64,000 nt of DNA, taken from positions 1 through 64,000 of the forward strand of contig CAKZOO010000030.1 of assembly GCA_937136455.1 (NCBI GenBank). Reading direction: 5' to 3'. The translations under genes were made by a program, and so were the position numbers. How positions within the stretch are numbered: position 1 is the first letter of the stretch; every line of letters begins with the position of its first letter. Shown here one piece after another: positions 49,199 to 58,764 of this stretch. The stretch comes from an uncultured Flavobacteriaceae bacterium (GTDB taxonomy: Bacteria > Bacteroidota > Bacteroidia > Flavobacteriales > Flavobacteriaceae). The notes beneath the pieces are model-generated. The model worked only from the letters and a program-made list of their open reading frames with translations, had not been told where the DNA came from and did no database searches.

Positions 49199-50524
49199 AT
49201 GGCTTTAATAGGAGATAAGGAATACTATAAGGGTATTGATGCTATTAAATACGAAGGAAAGGATTCAGACAATCCACTAGCATTTAAATACTATAACCCA
49301 GATCAAGTAGTCGCAGGTAAAACAATGAGAGAACACTTTAAGTTTGCAGTAGCCTACTGGCATTCATTCTGTGGGACTGGTGCTGATCCATTTGGACCAG
49401 GAACGATTAATTATTCATGGGATCAAATTGGTGATCCTATTGAATCGGCAAAATCAAAGGCCGATGCTGCTTTTGAGTTCATCACTAAAATGGGGTTTGA
49501 TTACTTCTGTTTCCATGACTACGATTTAGTAAGAGAAGGAAGTACGATAGCTGAGTCTGAAAAGCGTTTAGCGACCATCGTTGAGTACTTAAAAGAAAAG
49601 AAGGCAGCTTCTGGAGTCAAGCTTCTATGGGGAACGGCAAACTGTTTCTCAAACCCAAGATATATGAATGGAGCTGCAACCAATCCAAATTTTGAAGTGG
49701 TGGCTAGAGCTGGAGCACAGGTAAAGATGGCCTTAGATACAACCATGGCCTTAAATGGAGAAAACTATGTGTTCTGGGGAGGTAGAGAAGGCTATATGTC
49801 ACTTCTAAATACCGATCTTAAACGCGAAGTTGAACATATGGGTATCTTTCTTCAAAAGGCGAGAGATTACGCTAGGGCTCAAGGGTTTAAAGGAACTTTC
49901 TTTATAGAACCAAAGCCAGCAGAGCCAATGAAGCATCAATACGATTTTGACGCTGCTACTGTTGTTGGATTCTTGCATCAATTTGGACTTCAAGATGATT
50001 TTAAAATCAATTTAGAAGTCAACCACGCAACCCTTGCGAATCATACCATGCAACATGAAATTGCTGTTGCAGCTTCTCATGGTATGATGGGAAGTATCGA
50101 TGCCAACCGCGGAGACTATCAAAACGGATGGGATACTGATCAATTTCCAAACAATATTACAGAGGTTACAGAAATTATGATTGAGTTTTTAAAGGCAGGA
50201 GGCCTTCAAGGAGGTGGAATTAATTTTGATGCCAAAATCCGAAGAAATTCAACAGATTTAGAAGATATCTTCCACGCTCATATAGGTGGAGCTGATACCT
50301 TTGCAAGAGCACTGCTAATCGCTGATAAAATCTTAACCAAATCACCTTATTCAAAGATGTTTAAAGATCGTTATAGTTCTTTTGATTCTGGAAAGGGTAA
50401 GGCATTTGAAAATGGTGAAATCAATTTTGAAGAACTCTTTGAAATCGCGAAATCAGTTGGAGAACCTGATTTAATTTCCGGCAAACAAGAACTCTTTGAA
50501 AACATCATCAATCAGTATATATAA
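49199..50524 (+). CDS. xylA: Xylose isomerase
   Basis: This 441-residue TIM-barrel enzyme converts D-xylose to D-xylulose. Catalytic and metal residues are visible: His106 and Asp109 in FCFHDYD, Glu237 and Lys239 in FIEPKPAEP, Glu273 and His276 in LEVNHATLA, Asp301 in SIDANRGD, and Asp312/Asp314 in WDTDQFP. The length and the long N-terminus mark the class II type. It follows xylB by 25 bp and is followed by a terminator. The pair is the cytoplasmic end of the SusCD-linked xylose route. Confidence 0.97.
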   Translation: MALIGDKEYYKGIDAIKYEGKDSDNPLAFKYYNPDQVVAGKTMREHFKFAVAYWHSFCGTGADPFGPGTINYSWDQIGDPIESAKSKADAAFEFITKMGFDYFCFHDYDLVREGSTIAESEKRLATIVEYLKEKKAASGVKLLWGTANCFSNPRYMNGAATNPNFEVVARAGAQVKMALDTTMALNGENYVFWGGREGYMSLLNTDLKREVEHMGIFLQKARDYARAQGFKGTFFIEPKPAEPMKHQYDFDAATVVGFLHQFGLQDDFKINLEVNHATLANHTMQHEIAVAASHGMMGSIDANRGDYQNGWDTDQFPNNITEVTEIMIEFLKAGGLQGGGINFDAKIRRNSTDLEDIFHAHIGGADTFARALLIADKILTKSPYSKMFKDRYSSFDSGKGKAFENGEINFEELFEIAKSVGEPDLISGKQELFENIINQYI

Positions 50525-50550
50525 TAGTGATTAAGAGATCTTAGTAATTG

Positions 50551-50580
50551 AAAAGCTTCCCAAGTGGGAGGCTTTTTTTT
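50551..50580 (+). terminator. Rho-independent terminator after xylA
   Basis: Stem AAAAGC-T-TCCC (50551-50561) and GGGA-G-GCTTTT (50566-50576) with loop AAGT and a T8 run ending at 50580. It lies 27 bp after the xylA stop and separates the xylose genes from the LacI-type regulator. Confidence 0.85.
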
Positions 50581-50593
50581 GAAATGAACTATA

Positions 50594-50642
50594 TGTAGCT
50601 ACAATTAACTACAATATTTACTACAACCGTAAAGTATTGTAG
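50594..50642. promoter_or_regulatory. CTACAA repeat ladder, candidate regulator-binding region
   Basis: Four copies of CTACAA lie at 50599-50604, 50609-50614, 50621-50626 (plus) and 50637-50642 (as TTGTAG). They are spaced 10, 12 and 16 bp apart, and the first overlaps the perfect palindrome TGTAGCTACA (50594-50603). They sit directly upstream of the -7 box for the LacI-type gene, so autoregulation or control by another regulator is likely. Confidence 0.5.
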
Positions 50643-50643
50643 A

Positions 50644-50651
50644 TAAATTTG
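50644..50651 (+). promoter_or_regulatory. TAnnTTTG promoter box for the LacI-type regulator
   Basis: TAAATTTG is a perfect match to the Bacteroidota -7 box, 30 bp before the start codon. No clear -33 TTTG is present at the usual distance. The CTACAA/TTGTAG repeats occupy that region instead. Confidence 0.5.
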
Positions 50652-50681
50652 TACTTTTAAGGCGCCTAACTTAACTACATC

Positions 50682-51689
50682 ATGAAAAAGAAAACTACGC
50701 TAAAAGACATAGCTACAGCTTTAAATGTGTCTATTTCAACGGTTTCAAAATCTTTAAAGGACAGTCCAGAAATTGGTCAAGAAACCAAGGATCGAGTTTT
50801 GGCCTATGCGAAGCAGCATCACTATCAGCCTAATTTGATGGCTCTTGCATTAAAGAATAGCCTCTCAAAACATATTGGTGTGATAGTTCCGGATTTAAGA
50901 TATTTCTTTTTCACCTCGGTTATTCGAGGGGTGGATGCCTATGCAAATCAACGCGGTTATCACGTAAGTATAGGAAATACAGAGGATTTATTGGAAAATG
51001 AAAAATCCAATATTGATTTTTTACTCAGGAACCAAGTAGATGGACTCATCTTGTCACTTTCATCAGAAACAGAATTAAAAAATTCATTTGATCACTTAAG
51101 AGCTCTCAACGAGGTAGGTATTCCTGTTGTTCAATTTGATCGAGTTGAGGATTCTATCAAAGGGGATAAGGTTGTTGTTGACGACCTTGATAGTGCTTAT
51201 AGAGCAGTTAAGCACTTTATCAACAAAGGAAAGAAAAAAATAGGATTTTTGTCTACTGAAGAACACATCAGCGTTGGTCGTTACCGAATTGAGGGATATA
51301 AGAAAGCCCTAGAAGATTCTGGTATTGAAATAGACGAATCGCTTATTCGGTATTATCCTGCGATGATTATCAAGGATGATCTCATCAAAGATTATTTGCA
51401 AAAAGTTGATGTTGAAGCGGTTTTGTGTGTCAATGAAGTACTAGCTGTTCAAACTCTAAGGGTGATGCACGAAATGGGAATTCCTAGATTAATGGTTATT
51501 GGATTTACCAATGGTTATTTGTCAGAATACTCAAATCCACCTTTGACATCAATTGACCAACACGGTGAAGATATTGGAAGAAAGACGGCTCAAATGCTTA
51601 TCGAGCGAATCGAGTCTAAAAGAGAAATTCCAGATCGAACTGAAATAGTTCGTACGACACTTATTGAAAGAGAATCGACAAAATTATAA
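50682..51689 (+). CDS. LacI-family transcriptional regulator
   Basis: This 335-residue regulator has the LacI helix-turn-helix and hinge at residues 4-58 (LKDIATALNVSISTVSKSLKD, YQPNLMALALKN) and a periplasmic-binding-protein-like sensor domain (about 60-330, IGVIVPDLRYFFFTSVIRGV, VVDDLDSAYRAVKHFI). It should bind a sugar and control the nearby SusCD/xylose genes; a CG-centred palindrome 50 bp before susC is a likely target. It sits immediately downstream of xylA but has its own promoter box and CTACAA repeats. Whether it represses or activates cannot be read from the sequence. Confidence 0.9.
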   Translation: MKKKTTLKDIATALNVSISTVSKSLKDSPEIGQETKDRVLAYAKQHHYQPNLMALALKNSLSKHIGVIVPDLRYFFFTSVIRGVDAYANQRGYHVSIGNTEDLLENEKSNIDFLLRNQVDGLILSLSSETELKNSFDHLRALNEVGIPVVQFDRVEDSIKGDKVVVDDLDSAYRAVKHFINKGKKKIGFLSTEEHISVGRYRIEGYKKALEDSGIEIDESLIRYYPAMIIKDDLIKDYLQKVDVEAVLCVNEVLAVQTLRVMHEMGIPRLMVIGFTNGYLSEYSNPPLTSIDQHGEDIGRKTAQMLIERIESKREIPDRTEIVRTTLIERESTKL

Positions 51690-51722
51690 GTTTTTCTCAT
51701 ACATTTGAGTAGCTAAACTACA

Positions 51723-52730
51723 ATGAGAAATCTCTTATTTTCTATCTTTTTTTTATGTTCAATATCTAAGCTACTCGCTCAAGAGGGCTTGCCTATTTAT
51801 TCTGATTACCTCACTGATAATTGGTATTTAGTGCATCCTGCAATGGCTGGATCACTCTTTTATGGAGGGCAGATTCGAATGACAGCAAGACAGCAGTGGT
51901 TTGATCAAGAGTTGGCCCCATCTCTTCAGACATTAGCAGCGAGCTATCGATTTAACGATAAATCAGGAGGGGGTTTACTCATGTTTAACGATCGCAACGG
52001 ATATTATTCTACCACTGGAACCTATTTGACCTATACGCATCATCTGTATATGGGTAAGAGTTACAAAAAAGTATGTAATTGTTTGTATCCAGATCCAAAA
52101 AATTCAATCAATGAACTTTCTTTAGGACTCAGTGTTGGATCTGTTTTTAATACTATCGACCAGCGTAGTTTTGATCTAACTCAATACGATCCTCTCATTG
52201 TTGGGTTAAAACAACAACAGGGGTATTTGGCGATGGATTTTGGGGTGGCTTATATCAATCCATCCTACTACGTTCAATTATCTATAAAGAATTTGCTTTT
52301 TAGTCCTCATAATCGTTTTGGTGATTTTTATTATCCTCATAATAGAGAGAGAGCAAATTATAGAAGAGTTTTAGCTGGTGGAGGGAAATTCTTTTCATTT
52401 AGACGTTTAATTTTAGAACCCTCAATTCTCTTTCAATGGGCAGAAATCAGCGATGAAAAGACTATTGATGCGAATTTGAAAATGTATATTCCACTTGGTG
52501 TAGATCAATTTTGGGTAGGTATTTCTAACAGAAGGAGTTTTAGACCTGTTGGATATTATTTTCAGTCTCAGTATCAAGAACAACGATTAAATTCCTTAAC
52601 TCCATTAGTTGGAGTCAATCTAAACGATTGGGTTTTTAGTTATAATTATTCCTATACACAAGGAGCTATTCAATTTGATCAGTCGGGTTTTCATCAAATA
52701 AGTATTGGATATAATATTACTCATCACTAA
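51723..52730 (+). CDS. PorP/SprF-family type IX secretion membrane protein
   Basis: This 335-residue outer-membrane beta-barrel protein has a signal peptide (ending KLLAQ) and the PorP/SprF pattern: YSDYLTDNWYLVHPAMAGSLF, then ARQQWFDQELAPSLQTL, and repeated beta strands to a C-terminal FHQISIGYNI. PorP/SprF proteins are needed for export or surface attachment of type B T9SS cargo. The convergent neighbour, overlapping by 4 bp at the stop codons, encodes exactly such a cargo, so this is probably its dedicated partner rather than the housekeeping gliding protein. Confidence 0.9.
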   Translation: MRNLLFSIFFLCSISKLLAQEGLPIYSDYLTDNWYLVHPAMAGSLFYGGQIRMTARQQWFDQELAPSLQTLAASYRFNDKSGGGLLMFNDRNGYYSTTGTYLTYTHHLYMGKSYKKVCNCLYPDPKNSINELSLGLSVGSVFNTIDQRSFDLTQYDPLIVGLKQQQGYLAMDFGVAYINPSYYVQLSIKNLLFSPHNRFGDFYYPHNRERANYRRVLAGGGKFFSFRRLILEPSILFQWAEISDEKTIDANLKMYIPLGVDQFWVGISNRRSFRPVGYYFQSQYQEQRLNSLTPLVGVNLNDWVFSYNYSYTQGAIQFDQSGFHQISIGYNITHH

Positions 52731-55700
52731 TAGCCTCTTATTAGGCTAAAATGACCTTTAGCTGTTCTTCCATCTTCTAATTTTAATCGAAACCAATAAT
52801 CAGTATCTGGAAGTGGTTTTCCATTGATGGTGCCATCCCAACCTTGTGATAGGGGATCGATTTGTGCGATGAGCTTACCGTATCGGTCAAAGATGTAGAC
52901 TTCGCTATTAGATTGGTGATTTTCATCGATTCCAAAGACATTCCAATAGTCGTTATACCCATCTGAGTTTGGAGTAAAAAAGCGATAAAAACCTATGATT
53001 GAAAAGTCGAGATAGATTTCGCCGCAATTGTTTTTATCATTGATATATAATTGGTGAATACCAGGGGTTAAATTCCCGAACTCTGGCTGGTCTTGATAGC
53101 TGTTCTGATCTATTGAAAACTCGTAGTCTCCAATACCGAGGTTTAGAGTATCAAGACTCATTTGGTTTACATTTCCGTATTGGAGGTCTGTAATGGTCAG
53201 ATCCTCGTACTTGACGGATGCGATATTAGAGGCGTTCACTTCTATTGGTCTTGTTCGTTGACAGAAGCTTCCGTCAGTCGTAGTGAGTGTAAGTTCGTAG
53301 ATGCCTGATCTGGTAGCATCGATTCGATTGGTAGTTTCATAAATGGGTTCAGATAATCCATTAGGACTTGTATAGGACCATGAATAGGAATAATCTCTTG
53401 TGTCTTTTGAAACTAATCCAATATTAATGAATCCTATATTGTAACAGAGAATGGTGCTCTGTTCTACTTCGAAAACAGGAAGTTCATCAACGATAAAGTT
53501 CAATTGCGTAAAGGCGGTACAATCTCCATTTAAGGGGTTCTTCAATACAACATCAATAATCCTGTTTTCTGTGGTATACGAATTTGGAAATACATCAAAA
53601 AGCTCATTTGAATTTTGATCTAAATACTTAATGGTCATTAAATCTTGATTGTTTACCAAATGCTCGTGTAGTCCTGTGGTGTCAAATTCACCGATACCAT
53701 CAATATCAGAATCGCCATTATCACAAATTCTAAAAGTGATGGGTTCTGGAAGTTGAGGGCTGTCATCGACAATTAGATCAAAAGAAGTTGTCGTTTTACA
53801 ATCGGGATTAATTCTACTTAGGTTTGGGCGCAGTGTTTCCTTTTCTAGATAAACACTGATGGTTTGAGTGGTGGATTCAAATAATTTAGGAAAAGAATTT
53901 CCGATAAAACTCCCATCTTCTGCATAGTAGTATGCAGTTACTCCTTCTTGATTTTGAATGAGCTGCTCGTCGACCGTGGAACTGTCAAAAGGAAATTTAC
54001 CATCTTCACTATCGAGGTCTAAATCACTGTTTCCATCGCATTGTCTGTCGATTGTAATTGGATAGGGAATTGCTACGGGATCTACATAAAGCGTTGCCAC
54101 TTGTTTGAGCCCTAAACATTCAATGGTATTGACATTTTTATTGGTAATCAAAGCCCAAATTTCTTGTGAATTAGGAGTTTGAGTCTTGAAGCTTAGACCT
54201 TCTTTGATCCCATTAGTGGTTGTTAGTGCATCTTCTTTAGAATAGAAAAAGTCTATTTCAATGGCTTGAGCACTAAATTTCGGATCTGTATTAATTAAAC
54301 TAGTTTTGATTTCATCGATCACTGAAGCTGGAAAAGTTGAAAGTCCCTTTTGATTGAAGGGATCGGTGTCGTCACAGTTTAAATATTCCATCATAAAATC
54401 ATCTGGAATTAAACTGGCAGCGACTTTAAGGCTGAGCTGAGCAAATCGACTACAACCAAATTCCGAAATTATTTTGACATAGACTGTTTGAGCAAATGCT
54501 TGGTTGTAATAGGCCTGTGAGTTTTCAATCAGGCTCGAAGGGTCATAAGAAGAATCAGTGTAAAATTCAAAGGTTTCATTCTGGTAATTTTCTGAAAATG
54601 AAGACTCCCAAGAATGAAGGTTAAAAAGTGATATTCCATCGTTCTTGTCATCATCATCACATTGTTCATAAGTGATGCTTGTTTGACTTAAAACGGGGAG
54701 TGGATTTACGATTAGATTAAAACTTGTAGTCGATCTGTAGCACTGAGTTTGAGTATTGAGAACTCTGACAAAGATCTTTTGAGAGTTGATTTCAGTATTT
54801 GTAAATGGAAAGCTAATCCCTTTTTTATTTAAATCATCTGCATCGTTTTGAGTTAAGTGATAACTCACTTTGAATAGATCTGGATCTTGAGTACCTAAAA
54901 TTTTAGCTGATTGAGATGTCAAATCCCAAGAATTGACAATTCCATCTGTGTCAGATCCGCTCTTTGTGTCATCACATTCATGCACGTTTTCAATTTCATT
55001 GGCAATAGGCAATGGGTTGATCACTATATCAAAGGAGTCAATTGAGATACAGCCAGTAGAATTATTCTGCATCTTTATGTAGATCGTTTTTGATGCTATA
55101 CTTGCTGGGATATGTCCTTGGTCAGGAATAAAATCATAAAGTCCTTTGAGTTCGTTTGTAGATGATATGGCATCTATCTCTGTTGGAAAATATTGAATTG
55201 TGAAATCTTCTGCAGCTTGATTTTTTCCCAGAGCCACCTCGTTTTGAACGGTGAGATCGATTCCAAAGACGCTTCCATTGGTGTCATCTCCATCAAGATT
55301 GTTGTCGCAAAATTCAAGAGGTAAAAGAGGTTGAATTTCTGGTAGTGGATTTACCTTTACAGTGTGTTCTCTTCTACAAAATACTCCATTGGTTTCAACT
55401 TCGATGAAGAAGGTTGTTGTTTTTGTCAACGTCAAGCTTAAGATACTAGAGGTTTCTTGATAAACAACCTCATTCCCATTTTGATCATATGAGCCCCAAC
55501 GAACCGCTGTAGAACCATTAAATTCAAATATTGGCCATGATCTCCCTCCAACATCTGCGGAATTAGTCATGTCATTCCAACTTCCGTCATTGACATAAAA
55601 ATCAAATTGTCCATAGTCTTCTTCTCCGTCTTCTACCCCTGTAGTTCCACAACAATCATTGGGTTCATTGGCGTTCCAGTGGGCCAATTCATCAGTTAGA

Positions 55701-56416
55701 GGTCTTCCGTCGATCCAATACCAGTCTTTGTCAACGGCATTATTGGGTTTTTGGCCTTGAAATTGTCTTAGACCAAGCCAAAAGTGTTGTTCATTTGTGC
55801 CAGTAAGACCAATATTGCTCAGAGCGTAAAAGACCTTGTCTTCCTCCTCTTTAGAGTTGATGACATACATAGCTGCAGATTCACCAAAACTCTCAATATA
55901 ATCATAGGCCTGGGTCCAACCCATCGCTTCTTCTTTTAAGAAATAGGCAGTCTTATTCTCAGGATCTTTTAAAAACATCACAAGTTGGGGATTTGCTTTG
56001 ATAAAGTCTTGAGGAGTAGAAGGGATGTTTGTTACGGAAATTTCTGTTTGATCCCCGTAGCAAATCTCATCTGCTGCGATAATAATTGGATCTAAAAGTT
56101 GTGCTTTGGTTTCAGTACGAGCACTTTCTTCACCCAAATTGTTTACCAGTGTAGCGTAATACTTTTTTTGATCCACTAATTCAGTCGATGGATCTAGAGC
56201 AGTTCCTCCAAATTCAGTTTCGAACCAATATAAACTGTTCCCATTTAATGATGATTTTATGCTCAATTGAGAGACTCTCGGTGGAATGTCTGGGTTAATA
56301 CAGAAGGTTTGAACTTGATCTACAATAGGCTTGTCTGGAGGAGTTACAATTTCGCCTATTCCTCCAGATAAGAAATAGATTATAAAAATGAATGTATAAT
56401 TGAGTAGCTGATTCAC
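52727..56416 (-). CDS. T9SS type B secreted protein with C-type lectin domain
   Basis: This 1229-residue exported protein starts at a GTG and has an N-terminal signal segment (about 5-20). A C-type lectin domain spans about 155-300, with the mannose-type calcium motif EPN (251-253, WNANEPND) and the conserved WND (280-282). From about 350 to 1060 there are repeats of about 100 residues, each with a C-x-D-x2-D-G/N-like start (EFCDNNLDGDDTNGS, HECDDTKSGSDTDG, RQCDGNSDLDLDSEDG, RICDNGDSDIDGIGE). The C-terminal 85 residues form the gliding-motility-associated type B sorting domain (FFTPNSDGYNDYWNVFG to WDGTINGKPLPDTDYWFRL). It is predicted to be a surface adhesin that binds glycans. Confidence 0.9.
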   Translation of the reverse strand: MNQLLNYTFIFIIYFLSGGIGEIVTPPDKPIVDQVQTFCINPDIPPRVSQLSIKSSLNGNSLYWFETEFGGTALDPSTELVDQKKYYATLVNNLGEESARTETKAQLLDPIIIAADEICYGDQTEISVTNIPSTPQDFIKANPQLVMFLKDPENKTAYFLKEEAMGWTQAYDYIESFGESAAMYVINSKEEEDKVFYALSNIGLTGTNEQHFWLGLRQFQGQKPNNAVDKDWYWIDGRPLTDELAHWNANEPNDCCGTTGVEDGEEDYGQFDFYVNDGSWNDMTNSADVGGRSWPIFEFNGSTAVRWGSYDQNGNEVVYQETSSILSLTLTKTTTFFIEVETNGVFCRREHTVKVNPLPEIQPLLPLEFCDNNLDGDDTNGSVFGIDLTVQNEVALGKNQAAEDFTIQYFPTEIDAISSTNELKGLYDFIPDQGHIPASIASKTIYIKMQNNSTGCISIDSFDIVINPLPIANEIENVHECDDTKSGSDTDGIVNSWDLTSQSAKILGTQDPDLFKVSYHLTQNDADDLNKKGISFPFTNTEINSQKIFVRVLNTQTQCYRSTTSFNLIVNPLPVLSQTSITYEQCDDDDKNDGISLFNLHSWESSFSENYQNETFEFYTDSSYDPSSLIENSQAYYNQAFAQTVYVKIISEFGCSRFAQLSLKVAASLIPDDFMMEYLNCDDTDPFNQKGLSTFPASVIDEIKTSLINTDPKFSAQAIEIDFFYSKEDALTTTNGIKEGLSFKTQTPNSQEIWALITNKNVNTIECLGLKQVATLYVDPVAIPYPITIDRQCDGNSDLDLDSEDGKFPFDSSTVDEQLIQNQEGVTAYYYAEDGSFIGNSFPKLFESTTQTISVYLEKETLRPNLSRINPDCKTTTSFDLIVDDSPQLPEPITFRICDNGDSDIDGIGEFDTTGLHEHLVNNQDLMTIKYLDQNSNELFDVFPNSYTTENRIIDVVLKNPLNGDCTAFTQLNFIVDELPVFEVEQSTILCYNIGFINIGLVSKDTRDYSYSWSYTSPNGLSEPIYETTNRIDATRSGIYELTLTTTDGSFCQRTRPIEVNASNIASVKYEDLTITDLQYGNVNQMSLDTLNLGIGDYEFSIDQNSYQDQPEFGNLTPGIHQLYINDKNNCGEIYLDFSIIGFYRFFTPNSDGYNDYWNVFGIDENHQSNSEVYIFDRYGKLIAQIDPLSQGWDGTINGKPLPDTDYWFRLKLEDGRTAKGHFSLIRGY

Positions 56417-56440
56417 AGTTGTAGTTAGAACATGTGAAAA

Positions 56441-56680
56441 TTAATCAATTTCATCTAAAGAATTAAAGAGTTCTTCTTTTTCTTGCATCCACCTTTGAAT
56501 CGCCTCAGGTGAATCTATTAAATTCTTCATTTCCTGCATTGCATTCATATGATCTTGATCCCCCTTCAGGAGCATTTCCATGGCGTGCTTTTTACTCAGC
56601 TCTGCCATCTCTTTAAAAGTTGTTGCGTAAAACTCTTCATTACAAGCACCACCCAGTTCATAGCAGCTCATTTTTTTCAT
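56441..56680 (-). CDS. Small DUF1059-like protein
   Basis: This 79-residue protein begins MKKMSCYELGGACNEEFYA and continues FKEMAELSKKHAMEMLLKGDQDHM. The pattern is that of the DUF1059 group, in which two cysteines and a helical segment are conserved. Longer frames start at 56731, inside the CBS gene, but the ATG at 56680 fits the family's usual N-terminus. The function is unknown. It lies 34 bp after the CBS-pair gene and may be co-transcribed with it. Confidence 0.65.
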   Translation of the reverse strand: MKKMSCYELGGACNEEFYATTFKEMAELSKKHAMEMLLKGDQDHMNAMQEMKNLIDSPEAIQRWMQEKEELFNSLDEID

Positions 56681-56714
56681 ATGACGACTTTTATTTCTAA
56701 ATATAGGAAAAGAT

Positions 56715-57128
56715 CTAAATGAGCGAAACAAGATAGTTGATTAAATCGGTTGAACTGACAATTCCAACGAGCTCTTCGCCGTTTAAAACAGGAACAGCAT
56801 GGAATTCGTGCTTTGATAATAGTGTTGCGACATCAGCGATTGAATCACTGACTTGAACACTTATAATTCGTTTGGTCATGACTTGTTCTGTAGTCAAGTT
56901 TTCATAGATGGCTTTATTGATTTCTTCTTCGTCAAAAGCGGAGATGAAACTCGCTTTGTCGATATCTGTTTTACTCAGCATTCCGACTATTTTTCCATCA
57001 GAAACAACTGGAAGATGTCTAATCTTATTTTTGGTAATGATGTTGTAGGCGTCTAATAATTGTTGATTAGATTTTACAGTAAAGACATCAGCTGTCATTA
57101 TCTTCGAAATGGTGGCTTTCTCTTTCAT
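56715..57128 (-). CDS. Protein with two CBS domains
   Basis: This 137-residue cytoplasmic protein is almost entirely one Bateman module: CBS1 at about 8-62 (IMTADVFTVKSNQQLLDAYNII, VVSDGKIVGMLSKTDI) and CBS2 at about 80-135 (VMTKRIISVQVSDSIADVATLL, VLNGEELVGIVSSTDL). Such modules bind adenine nucleotides and sense energy status or ionic conditions. No effector domain is attached. The anion transporter gene lies just upstream on the same strand, 68 bp away, which could be a functional link but is not proof. Confidence 0.85.
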   Translation of the reverse strand: MKEKATISKIMTADVFTVKSNQQLLDAYNIITKNKIRHLPVVSDGKIVGMLSKTDIDKASFISAFDEEEINKAIYENLTTEQVMTKRIISVQVSDSIADVATLLSKHEFHAVPVLNGEELVGIVSSTDLINYLVSLI

Positions 57129-57196
57129 GACATTTGAATTTAAGGATACACTAATTTACGTCTGTTATATCGAATCAAGTATGATTTTTATCATTG

Positions 57197-58654
57197 TTAA
57201 CCATGTATGAGAAGAATCCAAATCGTAATCAAAAGAGGTCCTAAAATTCCAATGAGTAGTCCATTGCTCCTAAAATCTTTCTGTTGTAGTTTTCCTGTGC
57301 TATATGCTATGGCATTGGGAGGGGTAGAAATTGGAAATAGTAAGGCACAAGAAGCACTTAGTCCAATGATTAGAGGAACGACGATTGGGCTTTGTGTTCC
57401 AAGTAGTCCGGCTATTGGAATTAAAATAGTAGCAGTTGCCGTATTGCTCATAATATTTGAAAACACCACAGTGAGTATGCCAAACAAGAGGGATATAGCC
57501 CAAAAACTCATTTGAAAATCAGCTAACTGGGTCACAAAATAAGCTGCCAATCCTGTTTTTTGAATGGCTAATCCTAAAGATAATCCTCCAGCGACGAGCA
57601 TAAGCGTATCCCAAGGTAGTGATCTTACATCATCCGAGGTGATAATACTCAGCATCGTAAATACTAAAATTGGAATACCCGAAACAAGAGCAGGTGGAAT
57701 ACCGTGAACTTTTCCAGTCAACCATAGTAATATGGTTATTGTTAAAACTCCTAATACAATGTTTTTTTTGGATTTTAAATCTTCTTTTTCCCAAAGCTCT
57801 TCTTCTGATAATTCTTCTTTAGGTTTAATAAAACTCAAATCTAGATTTTGTTGTTCAGCTGGAAATAGTTTTGTCAATAAAAACCAAGTTAAGAGAGTGA
57901 GTGATAAGGCAATAGGAATTCCAACTATCATCCACTCTAAGAATCCGATATTAAAATCAAAAAGATCACTATTGTTAATTGCATCGACCGCAATGGCATT
58001 TGGAGGAGATCCAATGATGGTTCCCATACCACCGATGGATGCAGCAGCAGGGATCCCTACTAAAAGAGCTTTGTGAAATTTATTTCCCTCGTTTAATTTG
58101 AGTAGTGGAGGAGATACAGAGGCAATCATCATTGCAGTAGTTGCTGTATTAGACATCACCATAGAGCCTATTGCTGTAGCTCCCATAAGACCTAATAATA
58201 CGTATTTTGGTTTAGCGCCAAAACCACCTACGGCAATTCTAAAGAGCTCTACGTCTAATTTGGATTTCTTCATTCCTTCTGCTAAAAAGAATCCTCCGAG
58301 CAATAGCCAGATTACCGAGTCACTCCAAGTATTAATAAATATGGTATAATCGATATAATCAGCACTTTCAGGGCTATTGACCGAAGGATTTCCCAGGGTA
58401 AATAGCAAAAATCCAATAATGAATAAGCCCACCGCAAATGGAGGTATCGCTTCAGTTACCCACAATAAGACTGAAAAAAACAACAAAAACAACACATAAG
58501 ATTGTGGTGTGGTAAACGAAGAGTCTTTCAATAGATACATACTCCCAAAAGCAATGATGATGGAAAGTAAAAAAGTGATAATGTTTTTTTGATTGTCAAC
58601 AGTGCGTTGCATTTTCTGAGTGTAACGCGAAGATGCGCGTCTAGAATCGGCCAT
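57197..58654 (-). CDS. SLC13/DASS-family sodium-coupled dicarboxylate/anion transporter
   Basis: This 485-residue inner-membrane transporter has 11 or so hydrophobic segments and both SNT motifs of the DASS family (MVMSNTATTAMMIAS and NIMSNTATATILIPI). The hairpin segment GIPAAASIGGMGTIIGSPPNAI is also present. Members such as VcINDY import C4-dicarboxylates with sodium; sulfate or citrate are alternatives. I chose the ATG at 58654, because the longer frame begins with TTG at 58675 and the first residues before the membrane part are hydrophilic either way. Confidence 0.9.
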   Translation of the reverse strand: MADSRRASSRYTQKMQRTVDNQKNIITFLLSIIIAFGSMYLLKDSSFTTPQSYVLFLLFFSVLLWVTEAIPPFAVGLFIIGFLLFTLGNPSVNSPESADYIDYTIFINTWSDSVIWLLLGGFFLAEGMKKSKLDVELFRIAVGGFGAKPKYVLLGLMGATAIGSMVMSNTATTAMMIASVSPPLLKLNEGNKFHKALLVGIPAAASIGGMGTIIGSPPNAIAVDAINNSDLFDFNIGFLEWMIVGIPIALSLTLLTWFLLTKLFPAEQQNLDLSFIKPKEELSEEELWEKEDLKSKKNIVLGVLTITILLWLTGKVHGIPPALVSGIPILVFTMLSIITSDDVRSLPWDTLMLVAGGLSLGLAIQKTGLAAYFVTQLADFQMSFWAISLLFGILTVVFSNIMSNTATATILIPIAGLLGTQSPIVVPLIIGLSASCALLFPISTPPNAIAYSTGKLQQKDFRSNGLLIGILGPLLITIWILLIHG

Positions 58655-58764
58655 GATAAGTGTATTTTGATTCAAAGAAAGTTACACTGCAAAGGTCGAT
58701 ACTTATTAAAACTCAAAAGATGATGTTTATCATTTGTAATGGATTATATCCTACATAATCAATT

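Noticed and set aside
50594..50642. CRISPR-like repeats
   Set aside because: The repeated unit is only 6 bp with short irregular spacing, and no cas genes are near.
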